Below are positions 34,458-42,964 of a stretch of 64,000 nt of DNA, in pieces. The position numbers and the translations under genes are program-made. This DNA is from Lentzea waywayandensis (GTDB lineage: Bacteria > Actinomycetota > Actinomycetes > Mycobacteriales > Pseudonocardiaceae), in assembly GCF_900115955.1 (NCBI RefSeq), contig NZ_FOYL01000010.1:310001-374000 (forward strand), read 5' to 3'. The notes under the pieces were generated by a model. The model was not told the origin of the DNA and made no database searches. It saw only the letters and a list, made by a program, of their open reading frames with translations. The stretch's first letter is position 1; each line of letters starts with the position of its first letter.

Positions 34458-35432
34458 CTATCGGGACTTGGGGTCGAGGGCGTCGCGCACGGCGTCACCG
34501 AGCATGACGAAGGCCAGCACGGTGATCGTGACGAAGCCCGCGGGGAACAGCAGCATGTGCGGAGCCGACTGGAAGTAGTCGCGCGACTCGGAGATCATCA
34601 CGCCCCACGACACGACCGGCGGACGCAGGCCGATGCCGAGGAACGCCAGCGTCGCCTCGGCGCCGATGAAGGCACCCAGGGCGATCGTCGCGTACACCAG
34701 CACGGGCGCCACGGTGTTCGGCAGCAGGTGCCGGAACACGATCCGCAGCGGGGACGCACCGAGACCGCGGGCGGCCTTGACGTAGTCCTGCTGCTTCGCC
34801 ACGAGCGTCGCCGAACGCATGATGCGCATGGCCACCGGCCACGACAGCACAGCGATCGAGAGCACCACCTGCGTGATGATCCGGAAGACGCCGGGGTTCT
34901 CCGTGGGCGCGTTGAGCGTCGTCAGGATGACGATCGCACCGAGCACGAACGGGATGCCGGCGAAGATGTCGCTGAAGCGCGACAACACGCTGTCGATCCA
35001 CGTCTTCGCGTAGCCGGCGATGATGCCGACGGTCGACCCGATCAGCACGGTCAGCAGCGTCGCGAAGATCCCGACCAGCAGCGACGCGCGGGCGCCGTGC
35101 ATCGCACGGGCGTAGACGTCGTAGCCCTGAAGGTCGTAGCCGAACCACGCGGCGCCCGAGGGCGACTGCAGCGACTTGTCGAGATCGGCGTGACGGGGGT
35201 CGACCGACGTGAACAGCGTCGGCCAGATCGCCATCAGCACGATGATCGCGATGATCACCAGCGAGATGATGAACGTGGGCTTGGTGCGCAGCTCGCCCCA
35301 CGCGTCGCTCCAGAGCGAGCGCGGCTTCTTCTGCTTCTGCGACGAGTCGTCGACGTGGCTGAGCTGGTCGACTCCTGCCGCCGCGGACGCCTCGAGTCCG
35401 GTTCCGCCGGACACGGATCCTGGGTCACTCAT
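34458..35432 (-). CDS. Peptide ABC transporter permease, DppC/OppC-like
   Basis: A 324-aa permease with a long cytoplasmic N-terminus (about 45 residues) typical of DppC, six membrane helices and the EAA motif region (KAARGLGASPLRIVFRHLLPN) that contacts the ATPases. It forms the channel with the DppB-like protein. Its start overlaps the dppB-like stop by 8 nt. Confidence 0.92.
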   Translation of the reverse strand: MSDPGSVSGGTGLEASAAAGVDQLSHVDDSSQKQKKPRSLWSDAWGELRTKPTFIISLVIIAIIVLMAIWPTLFTSVDPRHADLDKSLQSPSGAAWFGYDLQGYDVYARAMHGARASLLVGIFATLLTVLIGSTVGIIAGYAKTWIDSVLSRFSDIFAGIPFVLGAIVILTTLNAPTENPGVFRIITQVVLSIAVLSWPVAMRIMRSATLVAKQQDYVKAARGLGASPLRIVFRHLLPNTVAPVLVYATIALGAFIGAEATLAFLGIGLRPPVVSWGVMISESRDYFQSAPHMLLFPAGFVTITVLAFVMLGDAVRDALDPKSR

Positions 35433-36354
35433 AGCGAATCCTCGGGTCGAGAACGGCGTACAGGAGGTCGACGATCAGGCTCATCAGCAGGTAGACGAGG
35501 ACCAGCAGGGTCACGATGCCCGTGACCATGATCCCTTCCTTCTCCTGGATGCCGCGGAAGATCAGGCCGCCGATGCCGTTGATGTTGAAGACGCCCTCGG
35601 TGACGATCGCGCCACCCATGAGGCTGCCGAGGTCGGTGCCGAGGAACGTGATCACCGGGATCAGGGAGTTGCGCAGCAGGTGGATGCCGACGACGCGGCT
35701 CTGCGGCTGGCCCTTGGCGATGGCCGTGCGCACGTAGTCGGCGCGCCGGTTCTCGACGATGCTCGAGCGGGTCAGCCGGGCGACGTAGGCCATCGAGAGA
35801 CTGCCGAGCACGAAGCCGGGCAGGATCAGCTCGCCGAACGTCGGATCCGAACTGACCGAGGTGTCCATCAGGTCGAAGCCCTGCGGGCCGAGGTAGAGCC
35901 GCAGCACGAAACCGGTGACGAAGACCGGGAGCGAGATCAGGAACAGGGTCGAGACCAGGACCAGGTTGTCCAGGAAGCCCTGCTTGCGCAGACCCGTGAG
36001 GACACCGGCGACGATGCCGATGACCGCCTCGATGATCAGCGCGATGATGCCCATCTTGAGCGTGATCGGCCACGAGGTGGCGATCTGCTCACCGACGGAG
36101 ACGCCGTTGAAGGTGGTGCCGAAGTCACCGACGAGCAGGTTGCCCAGGTACTTGAAGTACTGGATCACCAACGGGTCGTTGAGGTTGAGCTTCTGGCTCA
36201 TCTCGGCGATGTAGGCCGGATCGCACGGCCGCTGGCCGCACTTGCCCGCGAAGGGGTCCTGCGGGATGGCCCAGACCAGGGCGTAGATCAGAAAAGTGGT
36301 CCCCAGGAAGACCGGTATCAGCTGCAGCAGACGGCGCAGCACATAGCGACCCAT
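35425..36354 (-). CDS. Peptide ABC transporter permease, DppB/OppB-like
   Basis: A 309-aa permease with the N-terminal MGRYVLRRLLQLIPVFLGTTFLIY helix characteristic of DppB/OppB, a long external loop with C-G-Q-R-P-C-D, and the EAA loop YVRTAIAKGQPQSRVVGIHLLRN. It follows the binding-protein gene after a strong hairpin, so it is probably expressed at a lower level than that gene. Confidence 0.92.
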   Translation of the reverse strand: MGRYVLRRLLQLIPVFLGTTFLIYALVWAIPQDPFAGKCGQRPCDPAYIAEMSQKLNLNDPLVIQYFKYLGNLLVGDFGTTFNGVSVGEQIATSWPITLKMGIIALIIEAVIGIVAGVLTGLRKQGFLDNLVLVSTLFLISLPVFVTGFVLRLYLGPQGFDLMDTSVSSDPTFGELILPGFVLGSLSMAYVARLTRSSIVENRRADYVRTAIAKGQPQSRVVGIHLLRNSLIPVITFLGTDLGSLMGGAIVTEGVFNINGIGGLIFRGIQEKEGIMVTGIVTLLVLVYLLMSLIVDLLYAVLDPRIRYE

Positions 36355-36393
36355 GAGGTCGGCTCCTTGCGTGGTGGGGGGCGCCCAAGGTCC

Positions 36394-36454
36394 TGAACAC
36401 CGGTCCGGCCCCGCGCCCGTAACGCTCGAGGGACGCGGGGCCGGACGGTGTTCA
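36394..36454 (-). terminator. Long hairpin between binding-protein gene and permease genes
   Basis: Bases 36394-36415 pair with 36434-36454 in a stem of 21 base pairs with a single bulge (36402). It lies 20 nt after the binding-protein stop, inside the operon. It would stop most transcripts or protect the binding-protein message, giving the usual excess of binding protein over permease. Confidence 0.78.
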
Positions 36455-36473
36455 GAACTCAGGTGTTAGGCAA

Positions 36474-38096
36474 TCAGGCCTTGACGCGGAACGACTCCAG
36501 GGCGCCCTGACGCTTGAACGACATCTTGGCGTCGAGCAGGTTCTTGGAACGACCGCCGATGCCCTTCTCGTTCCAGGTCGGCATGGAGGGCAGGTCCTTG
36601 GCGATCAGGTCCTCCGCCTGCTGGTAGATCTTGATCGCCTCGTCCTCGTTGGCCGTCTGGTCGGCCTTCTTGAGGAGCGCGTCGACCTCGGGGTTCGAGT
36701 AGTTCGAGTCGTTCGACGAACCACCGGTGCGGTACAGCGGGTTGAGGAAGTTCTCGATCGACGGGTAGTCGGCCGACCAGTCCGAACGGCTCATGCCGGT
36801 CAGCTGCTTGCCGTCGACGATCTGACGGAACGCACCGAAGTTGGTGGCACCGACGAACTCGCAGTCAACACCGAGCGTCTGCTTGATGCTGTTGCACGCC
36901 GCCTCGAGCGGCTCCTTGCGGCCACCGTCCTGGTTGGACTGGATGGTCAGCTTGCCGGTGAAGCCCGACTCGGCGAAGAGCTGCTTGGCCTTCTCCGGGT
37001 TGAACTTGCAGTACTCGCCGCAGGTGTCCGCGCGGTAGCCCTTGATGCCGGGCGAGACGAAGCTGGTGGACGGCACGTACGAGCCGGCCAGCACGGTCTT
37101 CGTGATCTGCTCGCGGTTGATGGCCATCGAGACGGCCTGGCGCAGCTTGACGTTCTTGAACGCGTCGATGTACTGCGGGAACGCGATCGCGCTCTGGCCG
37201 AGCAGGTTCGCGGTCACGACGGCGTCGCCGAGGTCAGCCTTGTACTTCTCGCCGACCTTGGCCGACGGGGGCAGGGCCTCCATGAAGTCCAGCTTGCCCG
37301 CGACCAGGTCCTGGTACGCGGTCTCCTGGGAGGAGTAGATCTTGTAGTCCAAGGTCTTGAAGTGGACCTTGTCCTCGCCCTTGTAGTCGTCGAAGCGCTC
37401 CATCTTGATCAGCGCGTTCGGCGTGCGGGAGACGAACTTGAGCGGGCCGTTGCCGATCGGCTTGGCCTCGGCGGCCTTCGGGTCCGCGAAGAACGAGTCG
37501 GCCATCGGCGAGAACGGCGTGTAGCCGATCATCGTGGTGAAGACCGAGGTCGGGCCGTTGAGGGTGACCTTGAACTCGTAGTCGCCCACGAGCTCGAGAC
37601 CGGACATCTTGTCCTTGGCCGGCTTGGCGTTCTCGTCGGCCGGGTGGACGTCCTCGAAGCCCGCGATCGGGGCGAAGAACGATGCCGCCTGCTGAGCGTT
37701 CGGCGCGTACGCGGCCCAGTTCCAGGCGTCGACGAAGTTCTTCGCCTTGACCTCGGTGCCGTCGTGGAACTTCCAGCCCTGCTTGATCTTGATGTTGTAG
37801 ACCTTGGCGTCATCCGACTTGATCGAGTCGGCCATCAAGTTGTAGGGCGCGCCGTCTTCGGTCTTGTAGCCGACCAGCCGCGAGAACAGCGAGTCGGTGA
37901 CCTTGCCACCGCCGGCCTCGGTCGTGTTGGCCGGGAACAAGGTGCTCTTGGGCTCGGTGCCGTAGATGGACACCGTGCCGTCCGGGTTGTCCTTGCCATC
38001 GGTGGCGTTGGTGCTACCGCCACCGCCGCCGCATGCGCTGAGCGTCATGGCGAGCGCGGCTGGCAAAGCCACCCACGCAACCCGTGATCGCGACAT
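36474..38096 (-). CDS. Peptide-binding lipoprotein (extracellular solute-binding family 5)
   Basis: A 540-aa lipoprotein. The signal peptide ends in LSACGG (Cys at about 22), so it is membrane-anchored outside. The family 5 pattern follows: YNIKIKQGWKFHDGTEVKAKNFVDAWNW near 120 and later LRQAVSMAINREQI near 345. It captures di- or oligopeptides for the DppB/C/D/F-like transporter. ATG 38096 has GGGAGAG upstream. It is the first and probably most expressed gene of the operon. Confidence 0.92.
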   Translation of the reverse strand: MSRSRVAWVALPAALAMTLSACGGGGGSTNATDGKDNPDGTVSIYGTEPKSTLFPANTTEAGGGKVTDSLFSRLVGYKTEDGAPYNLMADSIKSDDAKVYNIKIKQGWKFHDGTEVKAKNFVDAWNWAAYAPNAQQAASFFAPIAGFEDVHPADENAKPAKDKMSGLELVGDYEFKVTLNGPTSVFTTMIGYTPFSPMADSFFADPKAAEAKPIGNGPLKFVSRTPNALIKMERFDDYKGEDKVHFKTLDYKIYSSQETAYQDLVAGKLDFMEALPPSAKVGEKYKADLGDAVVTANLLGQSAIAFPQYIDAFKNVKLRQAVSMAINREQITKTVLAGSYVPSTSFVSPGIKGYRADTCGEYCKFNPEKAKQLFAESGFTGKLTIQSNQDGGRKEPLEAACNSIKQTLGVDCEFVGATNFGAFRQIVDGKQLTGMSRSDWSADYPSIENFLNPLYRTGGSSNDSNYSNPEVDALLKKADQTANEDEAIKIYQQAEDLIAKDLPSMPTWNEKGIGGRSKNLLDAKMSFKRQGALESFRVKA

Positions 38097-38274
38097 CAGT
38101 CTCTCCCGCCTTTCCCCGGCGCCGCTCCGCAGATATTGCGTGCGCGCGCCTCCCCGGGAGGTCTCGTCCACCTCCCAAAACGTGAGAGGACGTTAACCGG
38201 GGCGTCCAGTAGTACGCGCTCCGAAATCGGTCACAAAATTGTCACGATCACCTCAAGCGCACCTTAATTCGGCG
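38097..38274 (-). promoter_or_regulatory. Promoter region of the peptide transporter operon
   Basis: On the minus strand TTGTGA is followed after 16 nt by TACTAC, a fair promoter pair. Overlapping it are two GTCAC direct repeats (38230-38234 and 38241-38245 on the plus strand) exactly one helix turn apart, the arrangement of response-regulator sites. No gene lies in this stretch. Confidence 0.4.
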
Positions 38275-39216
38275 CTAGACCAGCGAAAACGCGATGCCGT
38301 CGAGGATGTCGTGCTCGCTGCACACGAGCGTGCGAATTCGCGCGCGATTCTCCAGCTCCTCGGCAATCGCACGCAGTACCACCGCTCCACCGCAGATCAC
38401 GTCCACTCGACCGGGGTGCATGGGTCCCAGCGAGGCACGCTCATCATGCGTCATGGAGAGGATACGGTCGGTGATTTCACGAACATTGTCAAGTGTGATG
38501 CGGGAGAGGTGAATATCGTCGCTGTTGTACACCTCCAGCCCCTGGACCAGGGCTGACAATGTCGTAACGGTGCCGGCGACCCCGATCCACGTCTTCGTCT
38601 TCTCGACGGGGACGACTTCGAAAGCCTCTTTGATCGCCGCGCGCGCAAACGCTTCCGCTTGTTCGATTTCGTCCTTCTCGGGCGGATCGGAGTGGATGAA
38701 CCGCTCCGTGAGCCGCACGCAGCCGATGTCCATCGACCTCGCGGCCTCCACCTCGGCGCCCGTGCCGAAGACGAACTCGGTGCTGCCACCACCCAGATCG
38801 GTGACGAGGAAGGGTCCCTCGTCCGGGTCAAGATCGGCCACCGCGCCGAGGTAGGACAGCCTTGCCTCCTCGTCCCCGGTGATCACCTCCGCGGGCGCGC
38901 CGAGGATCGACTCGGTCATGCCGAAGAACTCGTCGCGGTTGCTCGCGTCCCGCGTGGCACTCGTGGCGACCATCCGTGCGACCTCCACGCCCTTGCGCTG
39001 CATCGTGCGCGCGTAGTCGAGAAGGGCCTGGCGCGTGCGTTCGATCGCGTCGGGGTGCAACCGCCCGGTCGCGTCCACGCCCTGCCCGAGCCGGACGATC
39101 TTCATCTCGCGATGGACGTCCCGCAGCCACGCGGTGCCGTCCTCGCGCTTCGTCACGTCCGCGATCAAGAGCCGGATCGAGTTGGTTCCGCAGTCGATGG
39201 CCGCGACCCGCGACAT
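38275..39216 (-). CDS. ppx: Exopolyphosphatase / Ppx-GppA family phosphatase
   Basis: A 313-aa member of the Ppx/GppA family in the ASKHA fold. DCGTNSIRLLIAD (phosphate-binding loop 1) is at the N-terminus and VTDLGGGSTEFVFG near 135 is loop 2. It cleaves phosphate from polyphosphate or pppGpp. The short single-unit length matches actinobacterial Ppx2-type proteins. ATG 39216 follows GAGGAG. In mycobacteria a ppx gene lies next to DUF501, ftsB and eno; here it is 4 kb from them. Confidence 0.88.
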   Translation of the reverse strand: MSRVAAIDCGTNSIRLLIADVTKREDGTAWLRDVHREMKIVRLGQGVDATGRLHPDAIERTRQALLDYARTMQRKGVEVARMVATSATRDASNRDEFFGMTESILGAPAEVITGDEEARLSYLGAVADLDPDEGPFLVTDLGGGSTEFVFGTGAEVEAARSMDIGCVRLTERFIHSDPPEKDEIEQAEAFARAAIKEAFEVVPVEKTKTWIGVAGTVTTLSALVQGLEVYNSDDIHLSRITLDNVREITDRILSMTHDERASLGPMHPGRVDVICGGAVVLRAIAEELENRARIRTLVCSEHDILDGIAFSLV

Positions 39217-39225
39217 GGGCACTCC

Positions 39226-39777
39226 TCAGTGGTTCCGATGTTCTTCGGCAAGCATCGCGTACACGAAGCAGTCGGCCCACTCGCCCTTGAAGAACTCGTG
39301 GTGCCGGAAGTGCGCCTCCCTGCGCATGCCCAGCCGTTCCATCAACCGCCACGACGGCTCGTTGCGCACCTCGCACTCGGCGACGATCCGGTGCAGCCCG
39401 AGGCCCTCGAACCCGATCTCGAGCATCACCTCGGCCGCCTCCCGCGCATACCCCTTGCCCTGGAACGCGGGGTTGAAGATGTAGCCGATCTCGCCCTGCC
39501 GGTGCTCCTCGCTGCGCCACGTGACGTCGACCTCGCCGATGACGCGGCCGTCGAGCGTGACCGCGGTGGCCAGCCACTGGCCCTCCTCGGTGATCTCGCG
39601 CTGGCCGATCCACTTGGCCAGGTTCTCCGCGGCCTGCGCGCGGGTGTACGGCTCGTCGTGCAGGTAGCGGGTGACGTCGGGGAGGCTCCGGTAGGCGAAG
39701 ACGTCGTCAAGATCGCTCGGCCGGAAGGGCCTGAGGACGAGACGGGCGGTCCTGATCGGATAGTCAGGCCTGAGCAC
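39226..39777 (-). CDS. RimJ/RimL-type GNAT acetyltransferase (tandem copy 2)
   Basis: A 183-aa acetyltransferase of the RimJ/RimL type, starting with RTARLVLRPFRPSDLDDVFAYRS and having NPAFQGKGYAREAAE as acetyl-CoA loop (about 100-114), then GLHRIVAECEVRNEPSWRLMERLGMRREAHF. It is closely related to the gene immediately upstream, which it overlaps by 14 nt. Proteins of this type acetylate protein N-termini or small amines. The tandem pair suggests duplication followed by change of substrate. Confidence 0.88.
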   Translation of the reverse strand: MLRPDYPIRTARLVLRPFRPSDLDDVFAYRSLPDVTRYLHDEPYTRAQAAENLAKWIGQREITEEGQWLATAVTLDGRVIGEVDVTWRSEEHRQGEIGYIFNPAFQGKGYAREAAEVMLEIGFEGLGLHRIVAECEVRNEPSWRLMERLGMRREAHFRHHEFFKGEWADCFVYAMLAEEHRNH

Positions 39778-40324
39778 GCTCGTACTCCTCTTTCAGGAGC
39801 GCGTAGACGAAGAGGTCACCCCACTCGCCCTTGAAGATCTCGTTCTGCCGGAAGTGCGCCTCCCTGCGCATGCCGAGGCGTTCCATGAGGCGCCACGACG
39901 GCTCGTTGCGCGGGTCGCACTCGGCGACGATCCGATGCAGCCCCAGGCCGTCGAACCCGAGTGCGAGCATCGCCCTGGCCGCCTCGGAGGCGTAGCCGTG
40001 GCCCTGGAAGTCGGGGTTGAGGCTGTAGCCGATCTCGCCCTGCCGGTCCTTCTCACTGCGCCACTTGAGGACGGTGCTGCCGATGACCCTGCCCGCGTCC
40101 GGCAGGTGCACGGCCAGCGCGAGCCGTTGGCCCTCCTCGGCGAGCTCGTTGTCGCTCACCAGCTTGGCCAGCAGCTCCGCGCACTCCTCACGGCTGACGG
40201 GCTCGTCGTAGAGGTAGCGGAAGACGTCCGGGCGCGAGCGGTAGGCGTGGAAGTCGTCGAGGTCGCCCGGTTCGAAGGGGCGCAGGAGGAGACGGCCGGT
40301 CTTCAGCGGGTAGTCGAGACGCAC
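39764..40324 (-). CDS. RimJ/RimL-type GNAT acetyltransferase (tandem copy 1)
   Basis: A 186-aa paralogue of the next gene, starting MRLDYPLKTGRLLLRPFEPGDLDD and with NPDFQGHGYASEAAR (about 101-115) as acetyl-CoA loop. The C-terminal LHRIVAECDPRNEPSWRLMERLGMRREAHF is nearly the same in both copies, while the middle differs. GTG 40324 is the start; the ribosome site is weak. The two form one transcription unit that runs on towards ppx. Confidence 0.87.
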   Translation of the reverse strand: MRLDYPLKTGRLLLRPFEPGDLDDFHAYRSRPDVFRYLYDEPVSREECAELLAKLVSDNELAEEGQRLALAVHLPDAGRVIGSTVLKWRSEKDRQGEIGYSLNPDFQGHGYASEAARAMLALGFDGLGLHRIVAECDPRNEPSWRLMERLGMRREAHFRQNEIFKGEWGDLFVYALLKEEYERAQA

Positions 40325-40435
40325 ACCGGCACCATGTCAAGGATCTCGGTCCGTGCCACCCGATTTACCGGAAGCCGATCAATCGAACTGGGCTGAGTTC
40401 GCCGGGTTAACTTCGTCAGACGACGAACTTCACCC

Positions 40436-40591
40436 TCACGACTTCACGAGCTCGAGGAACACCGCCCAGGCCCTCGCGGAGACCGGGAGGTGGGTGGCGG
40501 GGGCCTTGCTGTCACGGATGCCGACGCCGTGCCCGACCTCGACGCAGTCACTCGCCTCAGGGCTGTAGCTGCTCTTGCGCCATTCGGACAT
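40436..40591 (-). CDS. DUF397-domain small protein
   Basis: A 51-aa protein starting MSEWRKSSYSPEASDCVEVG and continuing GIRDSKAPATHLPVSARAW, the clear DUF397 pattern. It is too short to have been listed by usual ORF cut-offs. In streptomycetes such proteins are encoded next to XRE-DUF5753 regulators and control development in pairs (for example BldB/WhiJ-like systems). It lies 13 nt after the regulator gene. Confidence 0.9.
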   Translation of the reverse strand: MSEWRKSSYSPEASDCVEVGHGVGIRDSKAPATHLPVSARAWAVFLELVKS

Positions 40592-40604
40592 GCGGCAGGC
40601 CTCC

Positions 40605-41435
40605 TCAGGCAAGCATGGTGGCGATCAACCTCCTCGATTGTTCCGCATCCAAGGCGTCCTGATCCAACCGCTTCAAAACGTTGGCGTAGCTGTCCAGCGA
40701 TCCCTTGTCCTCCAGGAAGAGACCGGAGTTCTGACTCTCGATGAAGACCACCGGCTCGAACTTGTGATAGTTGAGCTGGGTGAACGAGCCGGACATCCCA
40801 GCGTGCGCACCGATCGCGATCGGCACGATCCTGAAGGTGATGTACTGCCGCACCAGCATCACCTGGATGTGGTTCAGCTGCGCGCGCATCACATCCGGGC
40901 CGCCAACAGGCAATCTGAGCGCCTGCTCGTGCACGTAGAAGACGAACTCCCGGCCAGGCCTCAAAATCGACTGCCGGTCGAGCTTCGCCCGGATCAACGA
41001 ATCGATGTCAGCCGGCTTGATCTTGGCGGACTTCTCGGACGCCGCACGGATGTAGCCGGCGATCTGGAGGTGGCCGGGGACGAGGTTCATCGACCACACG
41101 GTGATCTTGCTGGCGAGACGTTCCTGGCTGATGAGCGAGTGCACCTGGTCCGGTACTCCGTCCTCGGGGAACTGGAGCCAGCCCTTCTCCCGGGATTCGC
41201 GGTAGAGCGCGACCATGCGCTCGACTTCCGCGTAAGGGGTGCGGCAGTAGGAGAGCAACCGGATCAGCTCGACCTCGGTGATGCCGCCCTTGCCGTTCAC
41301 CGCGTCGGAGATCTTGGCTTCCTGCCAGTCCAGCAGTTCGGCGAGTCCGCGCTGGGTCATGCCGCTCTGTTCGATGGCGTCGCGGACGCCCTGACCGAAC
41401 TCCCGGCCCACCACGCTTGAGTTGCGCTTCGGCAT
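40605..41435 (-). CDS. XRE-family regulator with DUF5753
   Basis: A 276-aa DNA-binding protein. An N-terminal Xre helix-turn-helix (about 14-70: VRDAIEQSGMTQRGLAELLDWQEAKISDAVNGK) is followed by the DUF5753 ligand or partner domain (VWSMNLVPGHLQIAGYIRA, RQSILRPGREFVFYVHEQALR). ATG 41435 is chosen because it starts the conserved part. With the DUF397 gene it forms a WhiJ-type pair that represses developmental or secondary-metabolism genes in related bacteria. Confidence 0.9.
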   Translation of the reverse strand: MPKRNSSVVGREFGQGVRDAIEQSGMTQRGLAELLDWQEAKISDAVNGKGGITEVELIRLLSYCRTPYAEVERMVALYRESREKGWLQFPEDGVPDQVHSLISQERLASKITVWSMNLVPGHLQIAGYIRAASEKSAKIKPADIDSLIRAKLDRQSILRPGREFVFYVHEQALRLPVGGPDVMRAQLNHIQVMLVRQYITFRIVPIAIGAHAGMSGSFTQLNYHKFEPVVFIESQNSGLFLEDKGSLDSYANVLKRLDQDALDAEQSRRLIATMLA

Positions 41436-41537
41436 GCAGACGAAGCTAGGAGACGAGATCCCCTTCGCTCCAACGTCTCTGCCCGAATCGCCCCGAACGA
41501 AGTACGGGTTGGAATCGTTCCAACCCGACACGCCGTG

Positions 41538-42818
41538 CTAGCTCGCCGTACTCGTGACCAAGCTCTGCGAGGTGGGGGCGGACGAGCTGTTGGCGCTGCT
41601 GCTGCCGGCGTTGCTCGTGGACGACTGCGACGCGCCGGTGGACGAGTTCTGCTGCGGCGGCGTCGTGGTTGTCGTCGTCGTGGTGGTTGTCGTCGTGGTC
41701 GTGGTGGTCGTCGTCGGCGTCGTAGTGGTCGTAGTCGTGCACGTGGACGGCGGCGTGGTGGTCGACGTGGTCGTCGACGTCGTGGTGGAGCTGGTGGTGC
41801 TCGTCGTGCTCGTCGTCGTGGTCGGGCAGTTCGGCGGCGTCGTCGTGGTGGTCGTCGTGGTCGTCGTCGTCGGCGGAGTTGTCGTCGTCGGCGGCGGGGT
41901 CGTCGGCGTGCCGGGGTTGTTGTTGCCCGGCGCCGGGTTCTGCGCGTTGTCCCCGGTGGCCGGGAGGTTCGGCAGGATGTCGACGTTCTCGCTGTACTGC
42001 TTGGCCCACTTGAGGACCGTCTCGACGTACGTCGTGGAGTGGTTGTAGCGGAAGACGGCGGCGGCTCGGTCGGCCTGCTTCGTCAGGTCTCCGCCGCCGG
42101 CGCAGAGGTAGCGGCCGGCGCCCAGGGCGGCGTCGTAGATGTTGTTCGGGTTGACGTTGTTGTCGTCGTTCAGGTCGCCGCCGAAGCTCGCCCACGTCGA
42201 GGGGATGAACTGCATCGGGCCGACCGCGCGGTCCCAGGTGCTGTCGCCGTCGAGGCGGCCGCCGTCGGTGTCGCTGATGGCGGCCATGCCGGGGGCGCCG
42301 TTGAGGACCGGGCCGAGGATCTTGGGGGTGGCGTCGCCGACGGCGTTCACGCGGCCGCTGTTGGCGTGGTTCGACTCGACCTTGCCGATGCCCGCGAGCA
42401 GTGCCCAGTCGAGGTTGCAGCCGGGCACGAGCTCGGCCATCTTGTCCTCGGCGCGGAGGTAGGCCTCGACCATGACGCCGGGGATGTCGTGCACGCCCGG
42501 GATGTCGTCGACCAGGCCGCCGTCGTCGAGATCCAGGCCGCCGTCTTCCAGGTCGGCGAGCAGTGCGGCGCTCAGTTCCTCGGACAGCGGCAGGCGGCCG
42601 GACGCGCCGAGCTCCGCCGGGTCGCGGTGCAGGGCGCCGAAGACGTCGGCGGGGCCGAGCGAGACGGCGATGTCGTTGTGCTTCGCGAGGTTGACCCAGT
42701 CGACGAGCTTGGTGCCGACGATCATCGCCGGGGCGAGCATCGCAGCCAGCGCAGCGACGGCGAAGCCCTTTTGCCTAGGGGTCAACGCCGACGGTCCGCG
42801 CAGTTTGGCCATTGCCAC
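41538..42818 (-). CDS. Lytic murein transglycosylase with Thr-rich tail
   Basis: A 426-aa exported or anchored enzyme. An N-terminal membrane segment (about 18-36) is followed by a lysozyme-like domain with AGIGKVESNHANSG (catalytic Glu near 150) and TDGGRLDGDSTWDRAVGPMQFIPSTWASFG. It cleaves the glycan strand of peptidoglycan with anhydro ring formation. Residues about 305-385 are almost pure Thr/Pro/Ser, a likely wall-spanning or glycosylated linker, followed by an Asn/Ser-rich end. GTG 42818 has AGGTGAG 5 nt upstream. It is a paralogue of the gene at 57625. Confidence 0.85.
   Translation of the reverse strand: MAMAKLRGPSALTPRQKGFAVAALAAMLAPAMIVGTKLVDWVNLAKHNDIAVSLGPADVFGALHRDPAELGASGRLPLSEELSAALLADLEDGGLDLDDGGLVDDIPGVHDIPGVMVEAYLRAEDKMAELVPGCNLDWALLAGIGKVESNHANSGRVNAVGDATPKILGPVLNGAPGMAAISDTDGGRLDGDSTWDRAVGPMQFIPSTWASFGGDLNDDNNVNPNNIYDAALGAGRYLCAGGGDLTKQADRAAAVFRYNHSTTYVETVLKWAKQYSENVDILPNLPATGDNAQNPAPGNNNPGTPTTPPPTTTTPPTTTTTTTTTTTPPNCPTTTTSTTSTTSSTTTSTTTSTTTPPSTCTTTTTTTPTTTTTTTTTTTTTTTTTTPPQQNSSTGASQSSTSNAGSSSANSSSAPTSQSLVTSTAS
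41661..41900. repeat. Trinucleotide-like simple repeat coding a Thr tract
   Basis: A run of GTC/GTG/GTA triplets (ACN on the coding strand) encodes long threonine stretches in the transglycosylase gene. The codons vary, so selection at protein level rather than pure slippage is likely, but copy number may still vary between strains. Confidence 0.8.
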
Positions 42819-42964
42819 GAATTCTCACCTCTCGTGTGTCATCGCGGCTCGCCGTCCTGCAGTTACGGCGAACGCCCCCGTCGGTGACCTGTTCCACCCT
42901 GCCCCACTCCGAAGCCTAGGTGTACCCAAGACGGAGTGAAGCGTGCGTTCGGTTCCGTTGACCG

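Noticed and set aside
33123-35525. An 800-codon plus-strand frame over the peptide transporter genes
   Set aside because: It is antisense to three transporter genes with full motifs; the product is low-complexity, Arg/His/Asp-rich.
41661-41900. The triplet repeat as a possible CRISPR array or noncoding satellite
   Set aside because: There are no spacer/repeat units of CRISPR size; the repeat is in frame and encodes a Thr tail.
41554-42048. A Val-rich plus-strand frame opposite the transglycosylase tail
   Set aside because: It is the antisense reading of Thr codons (GTN) and has no start signal or domain.
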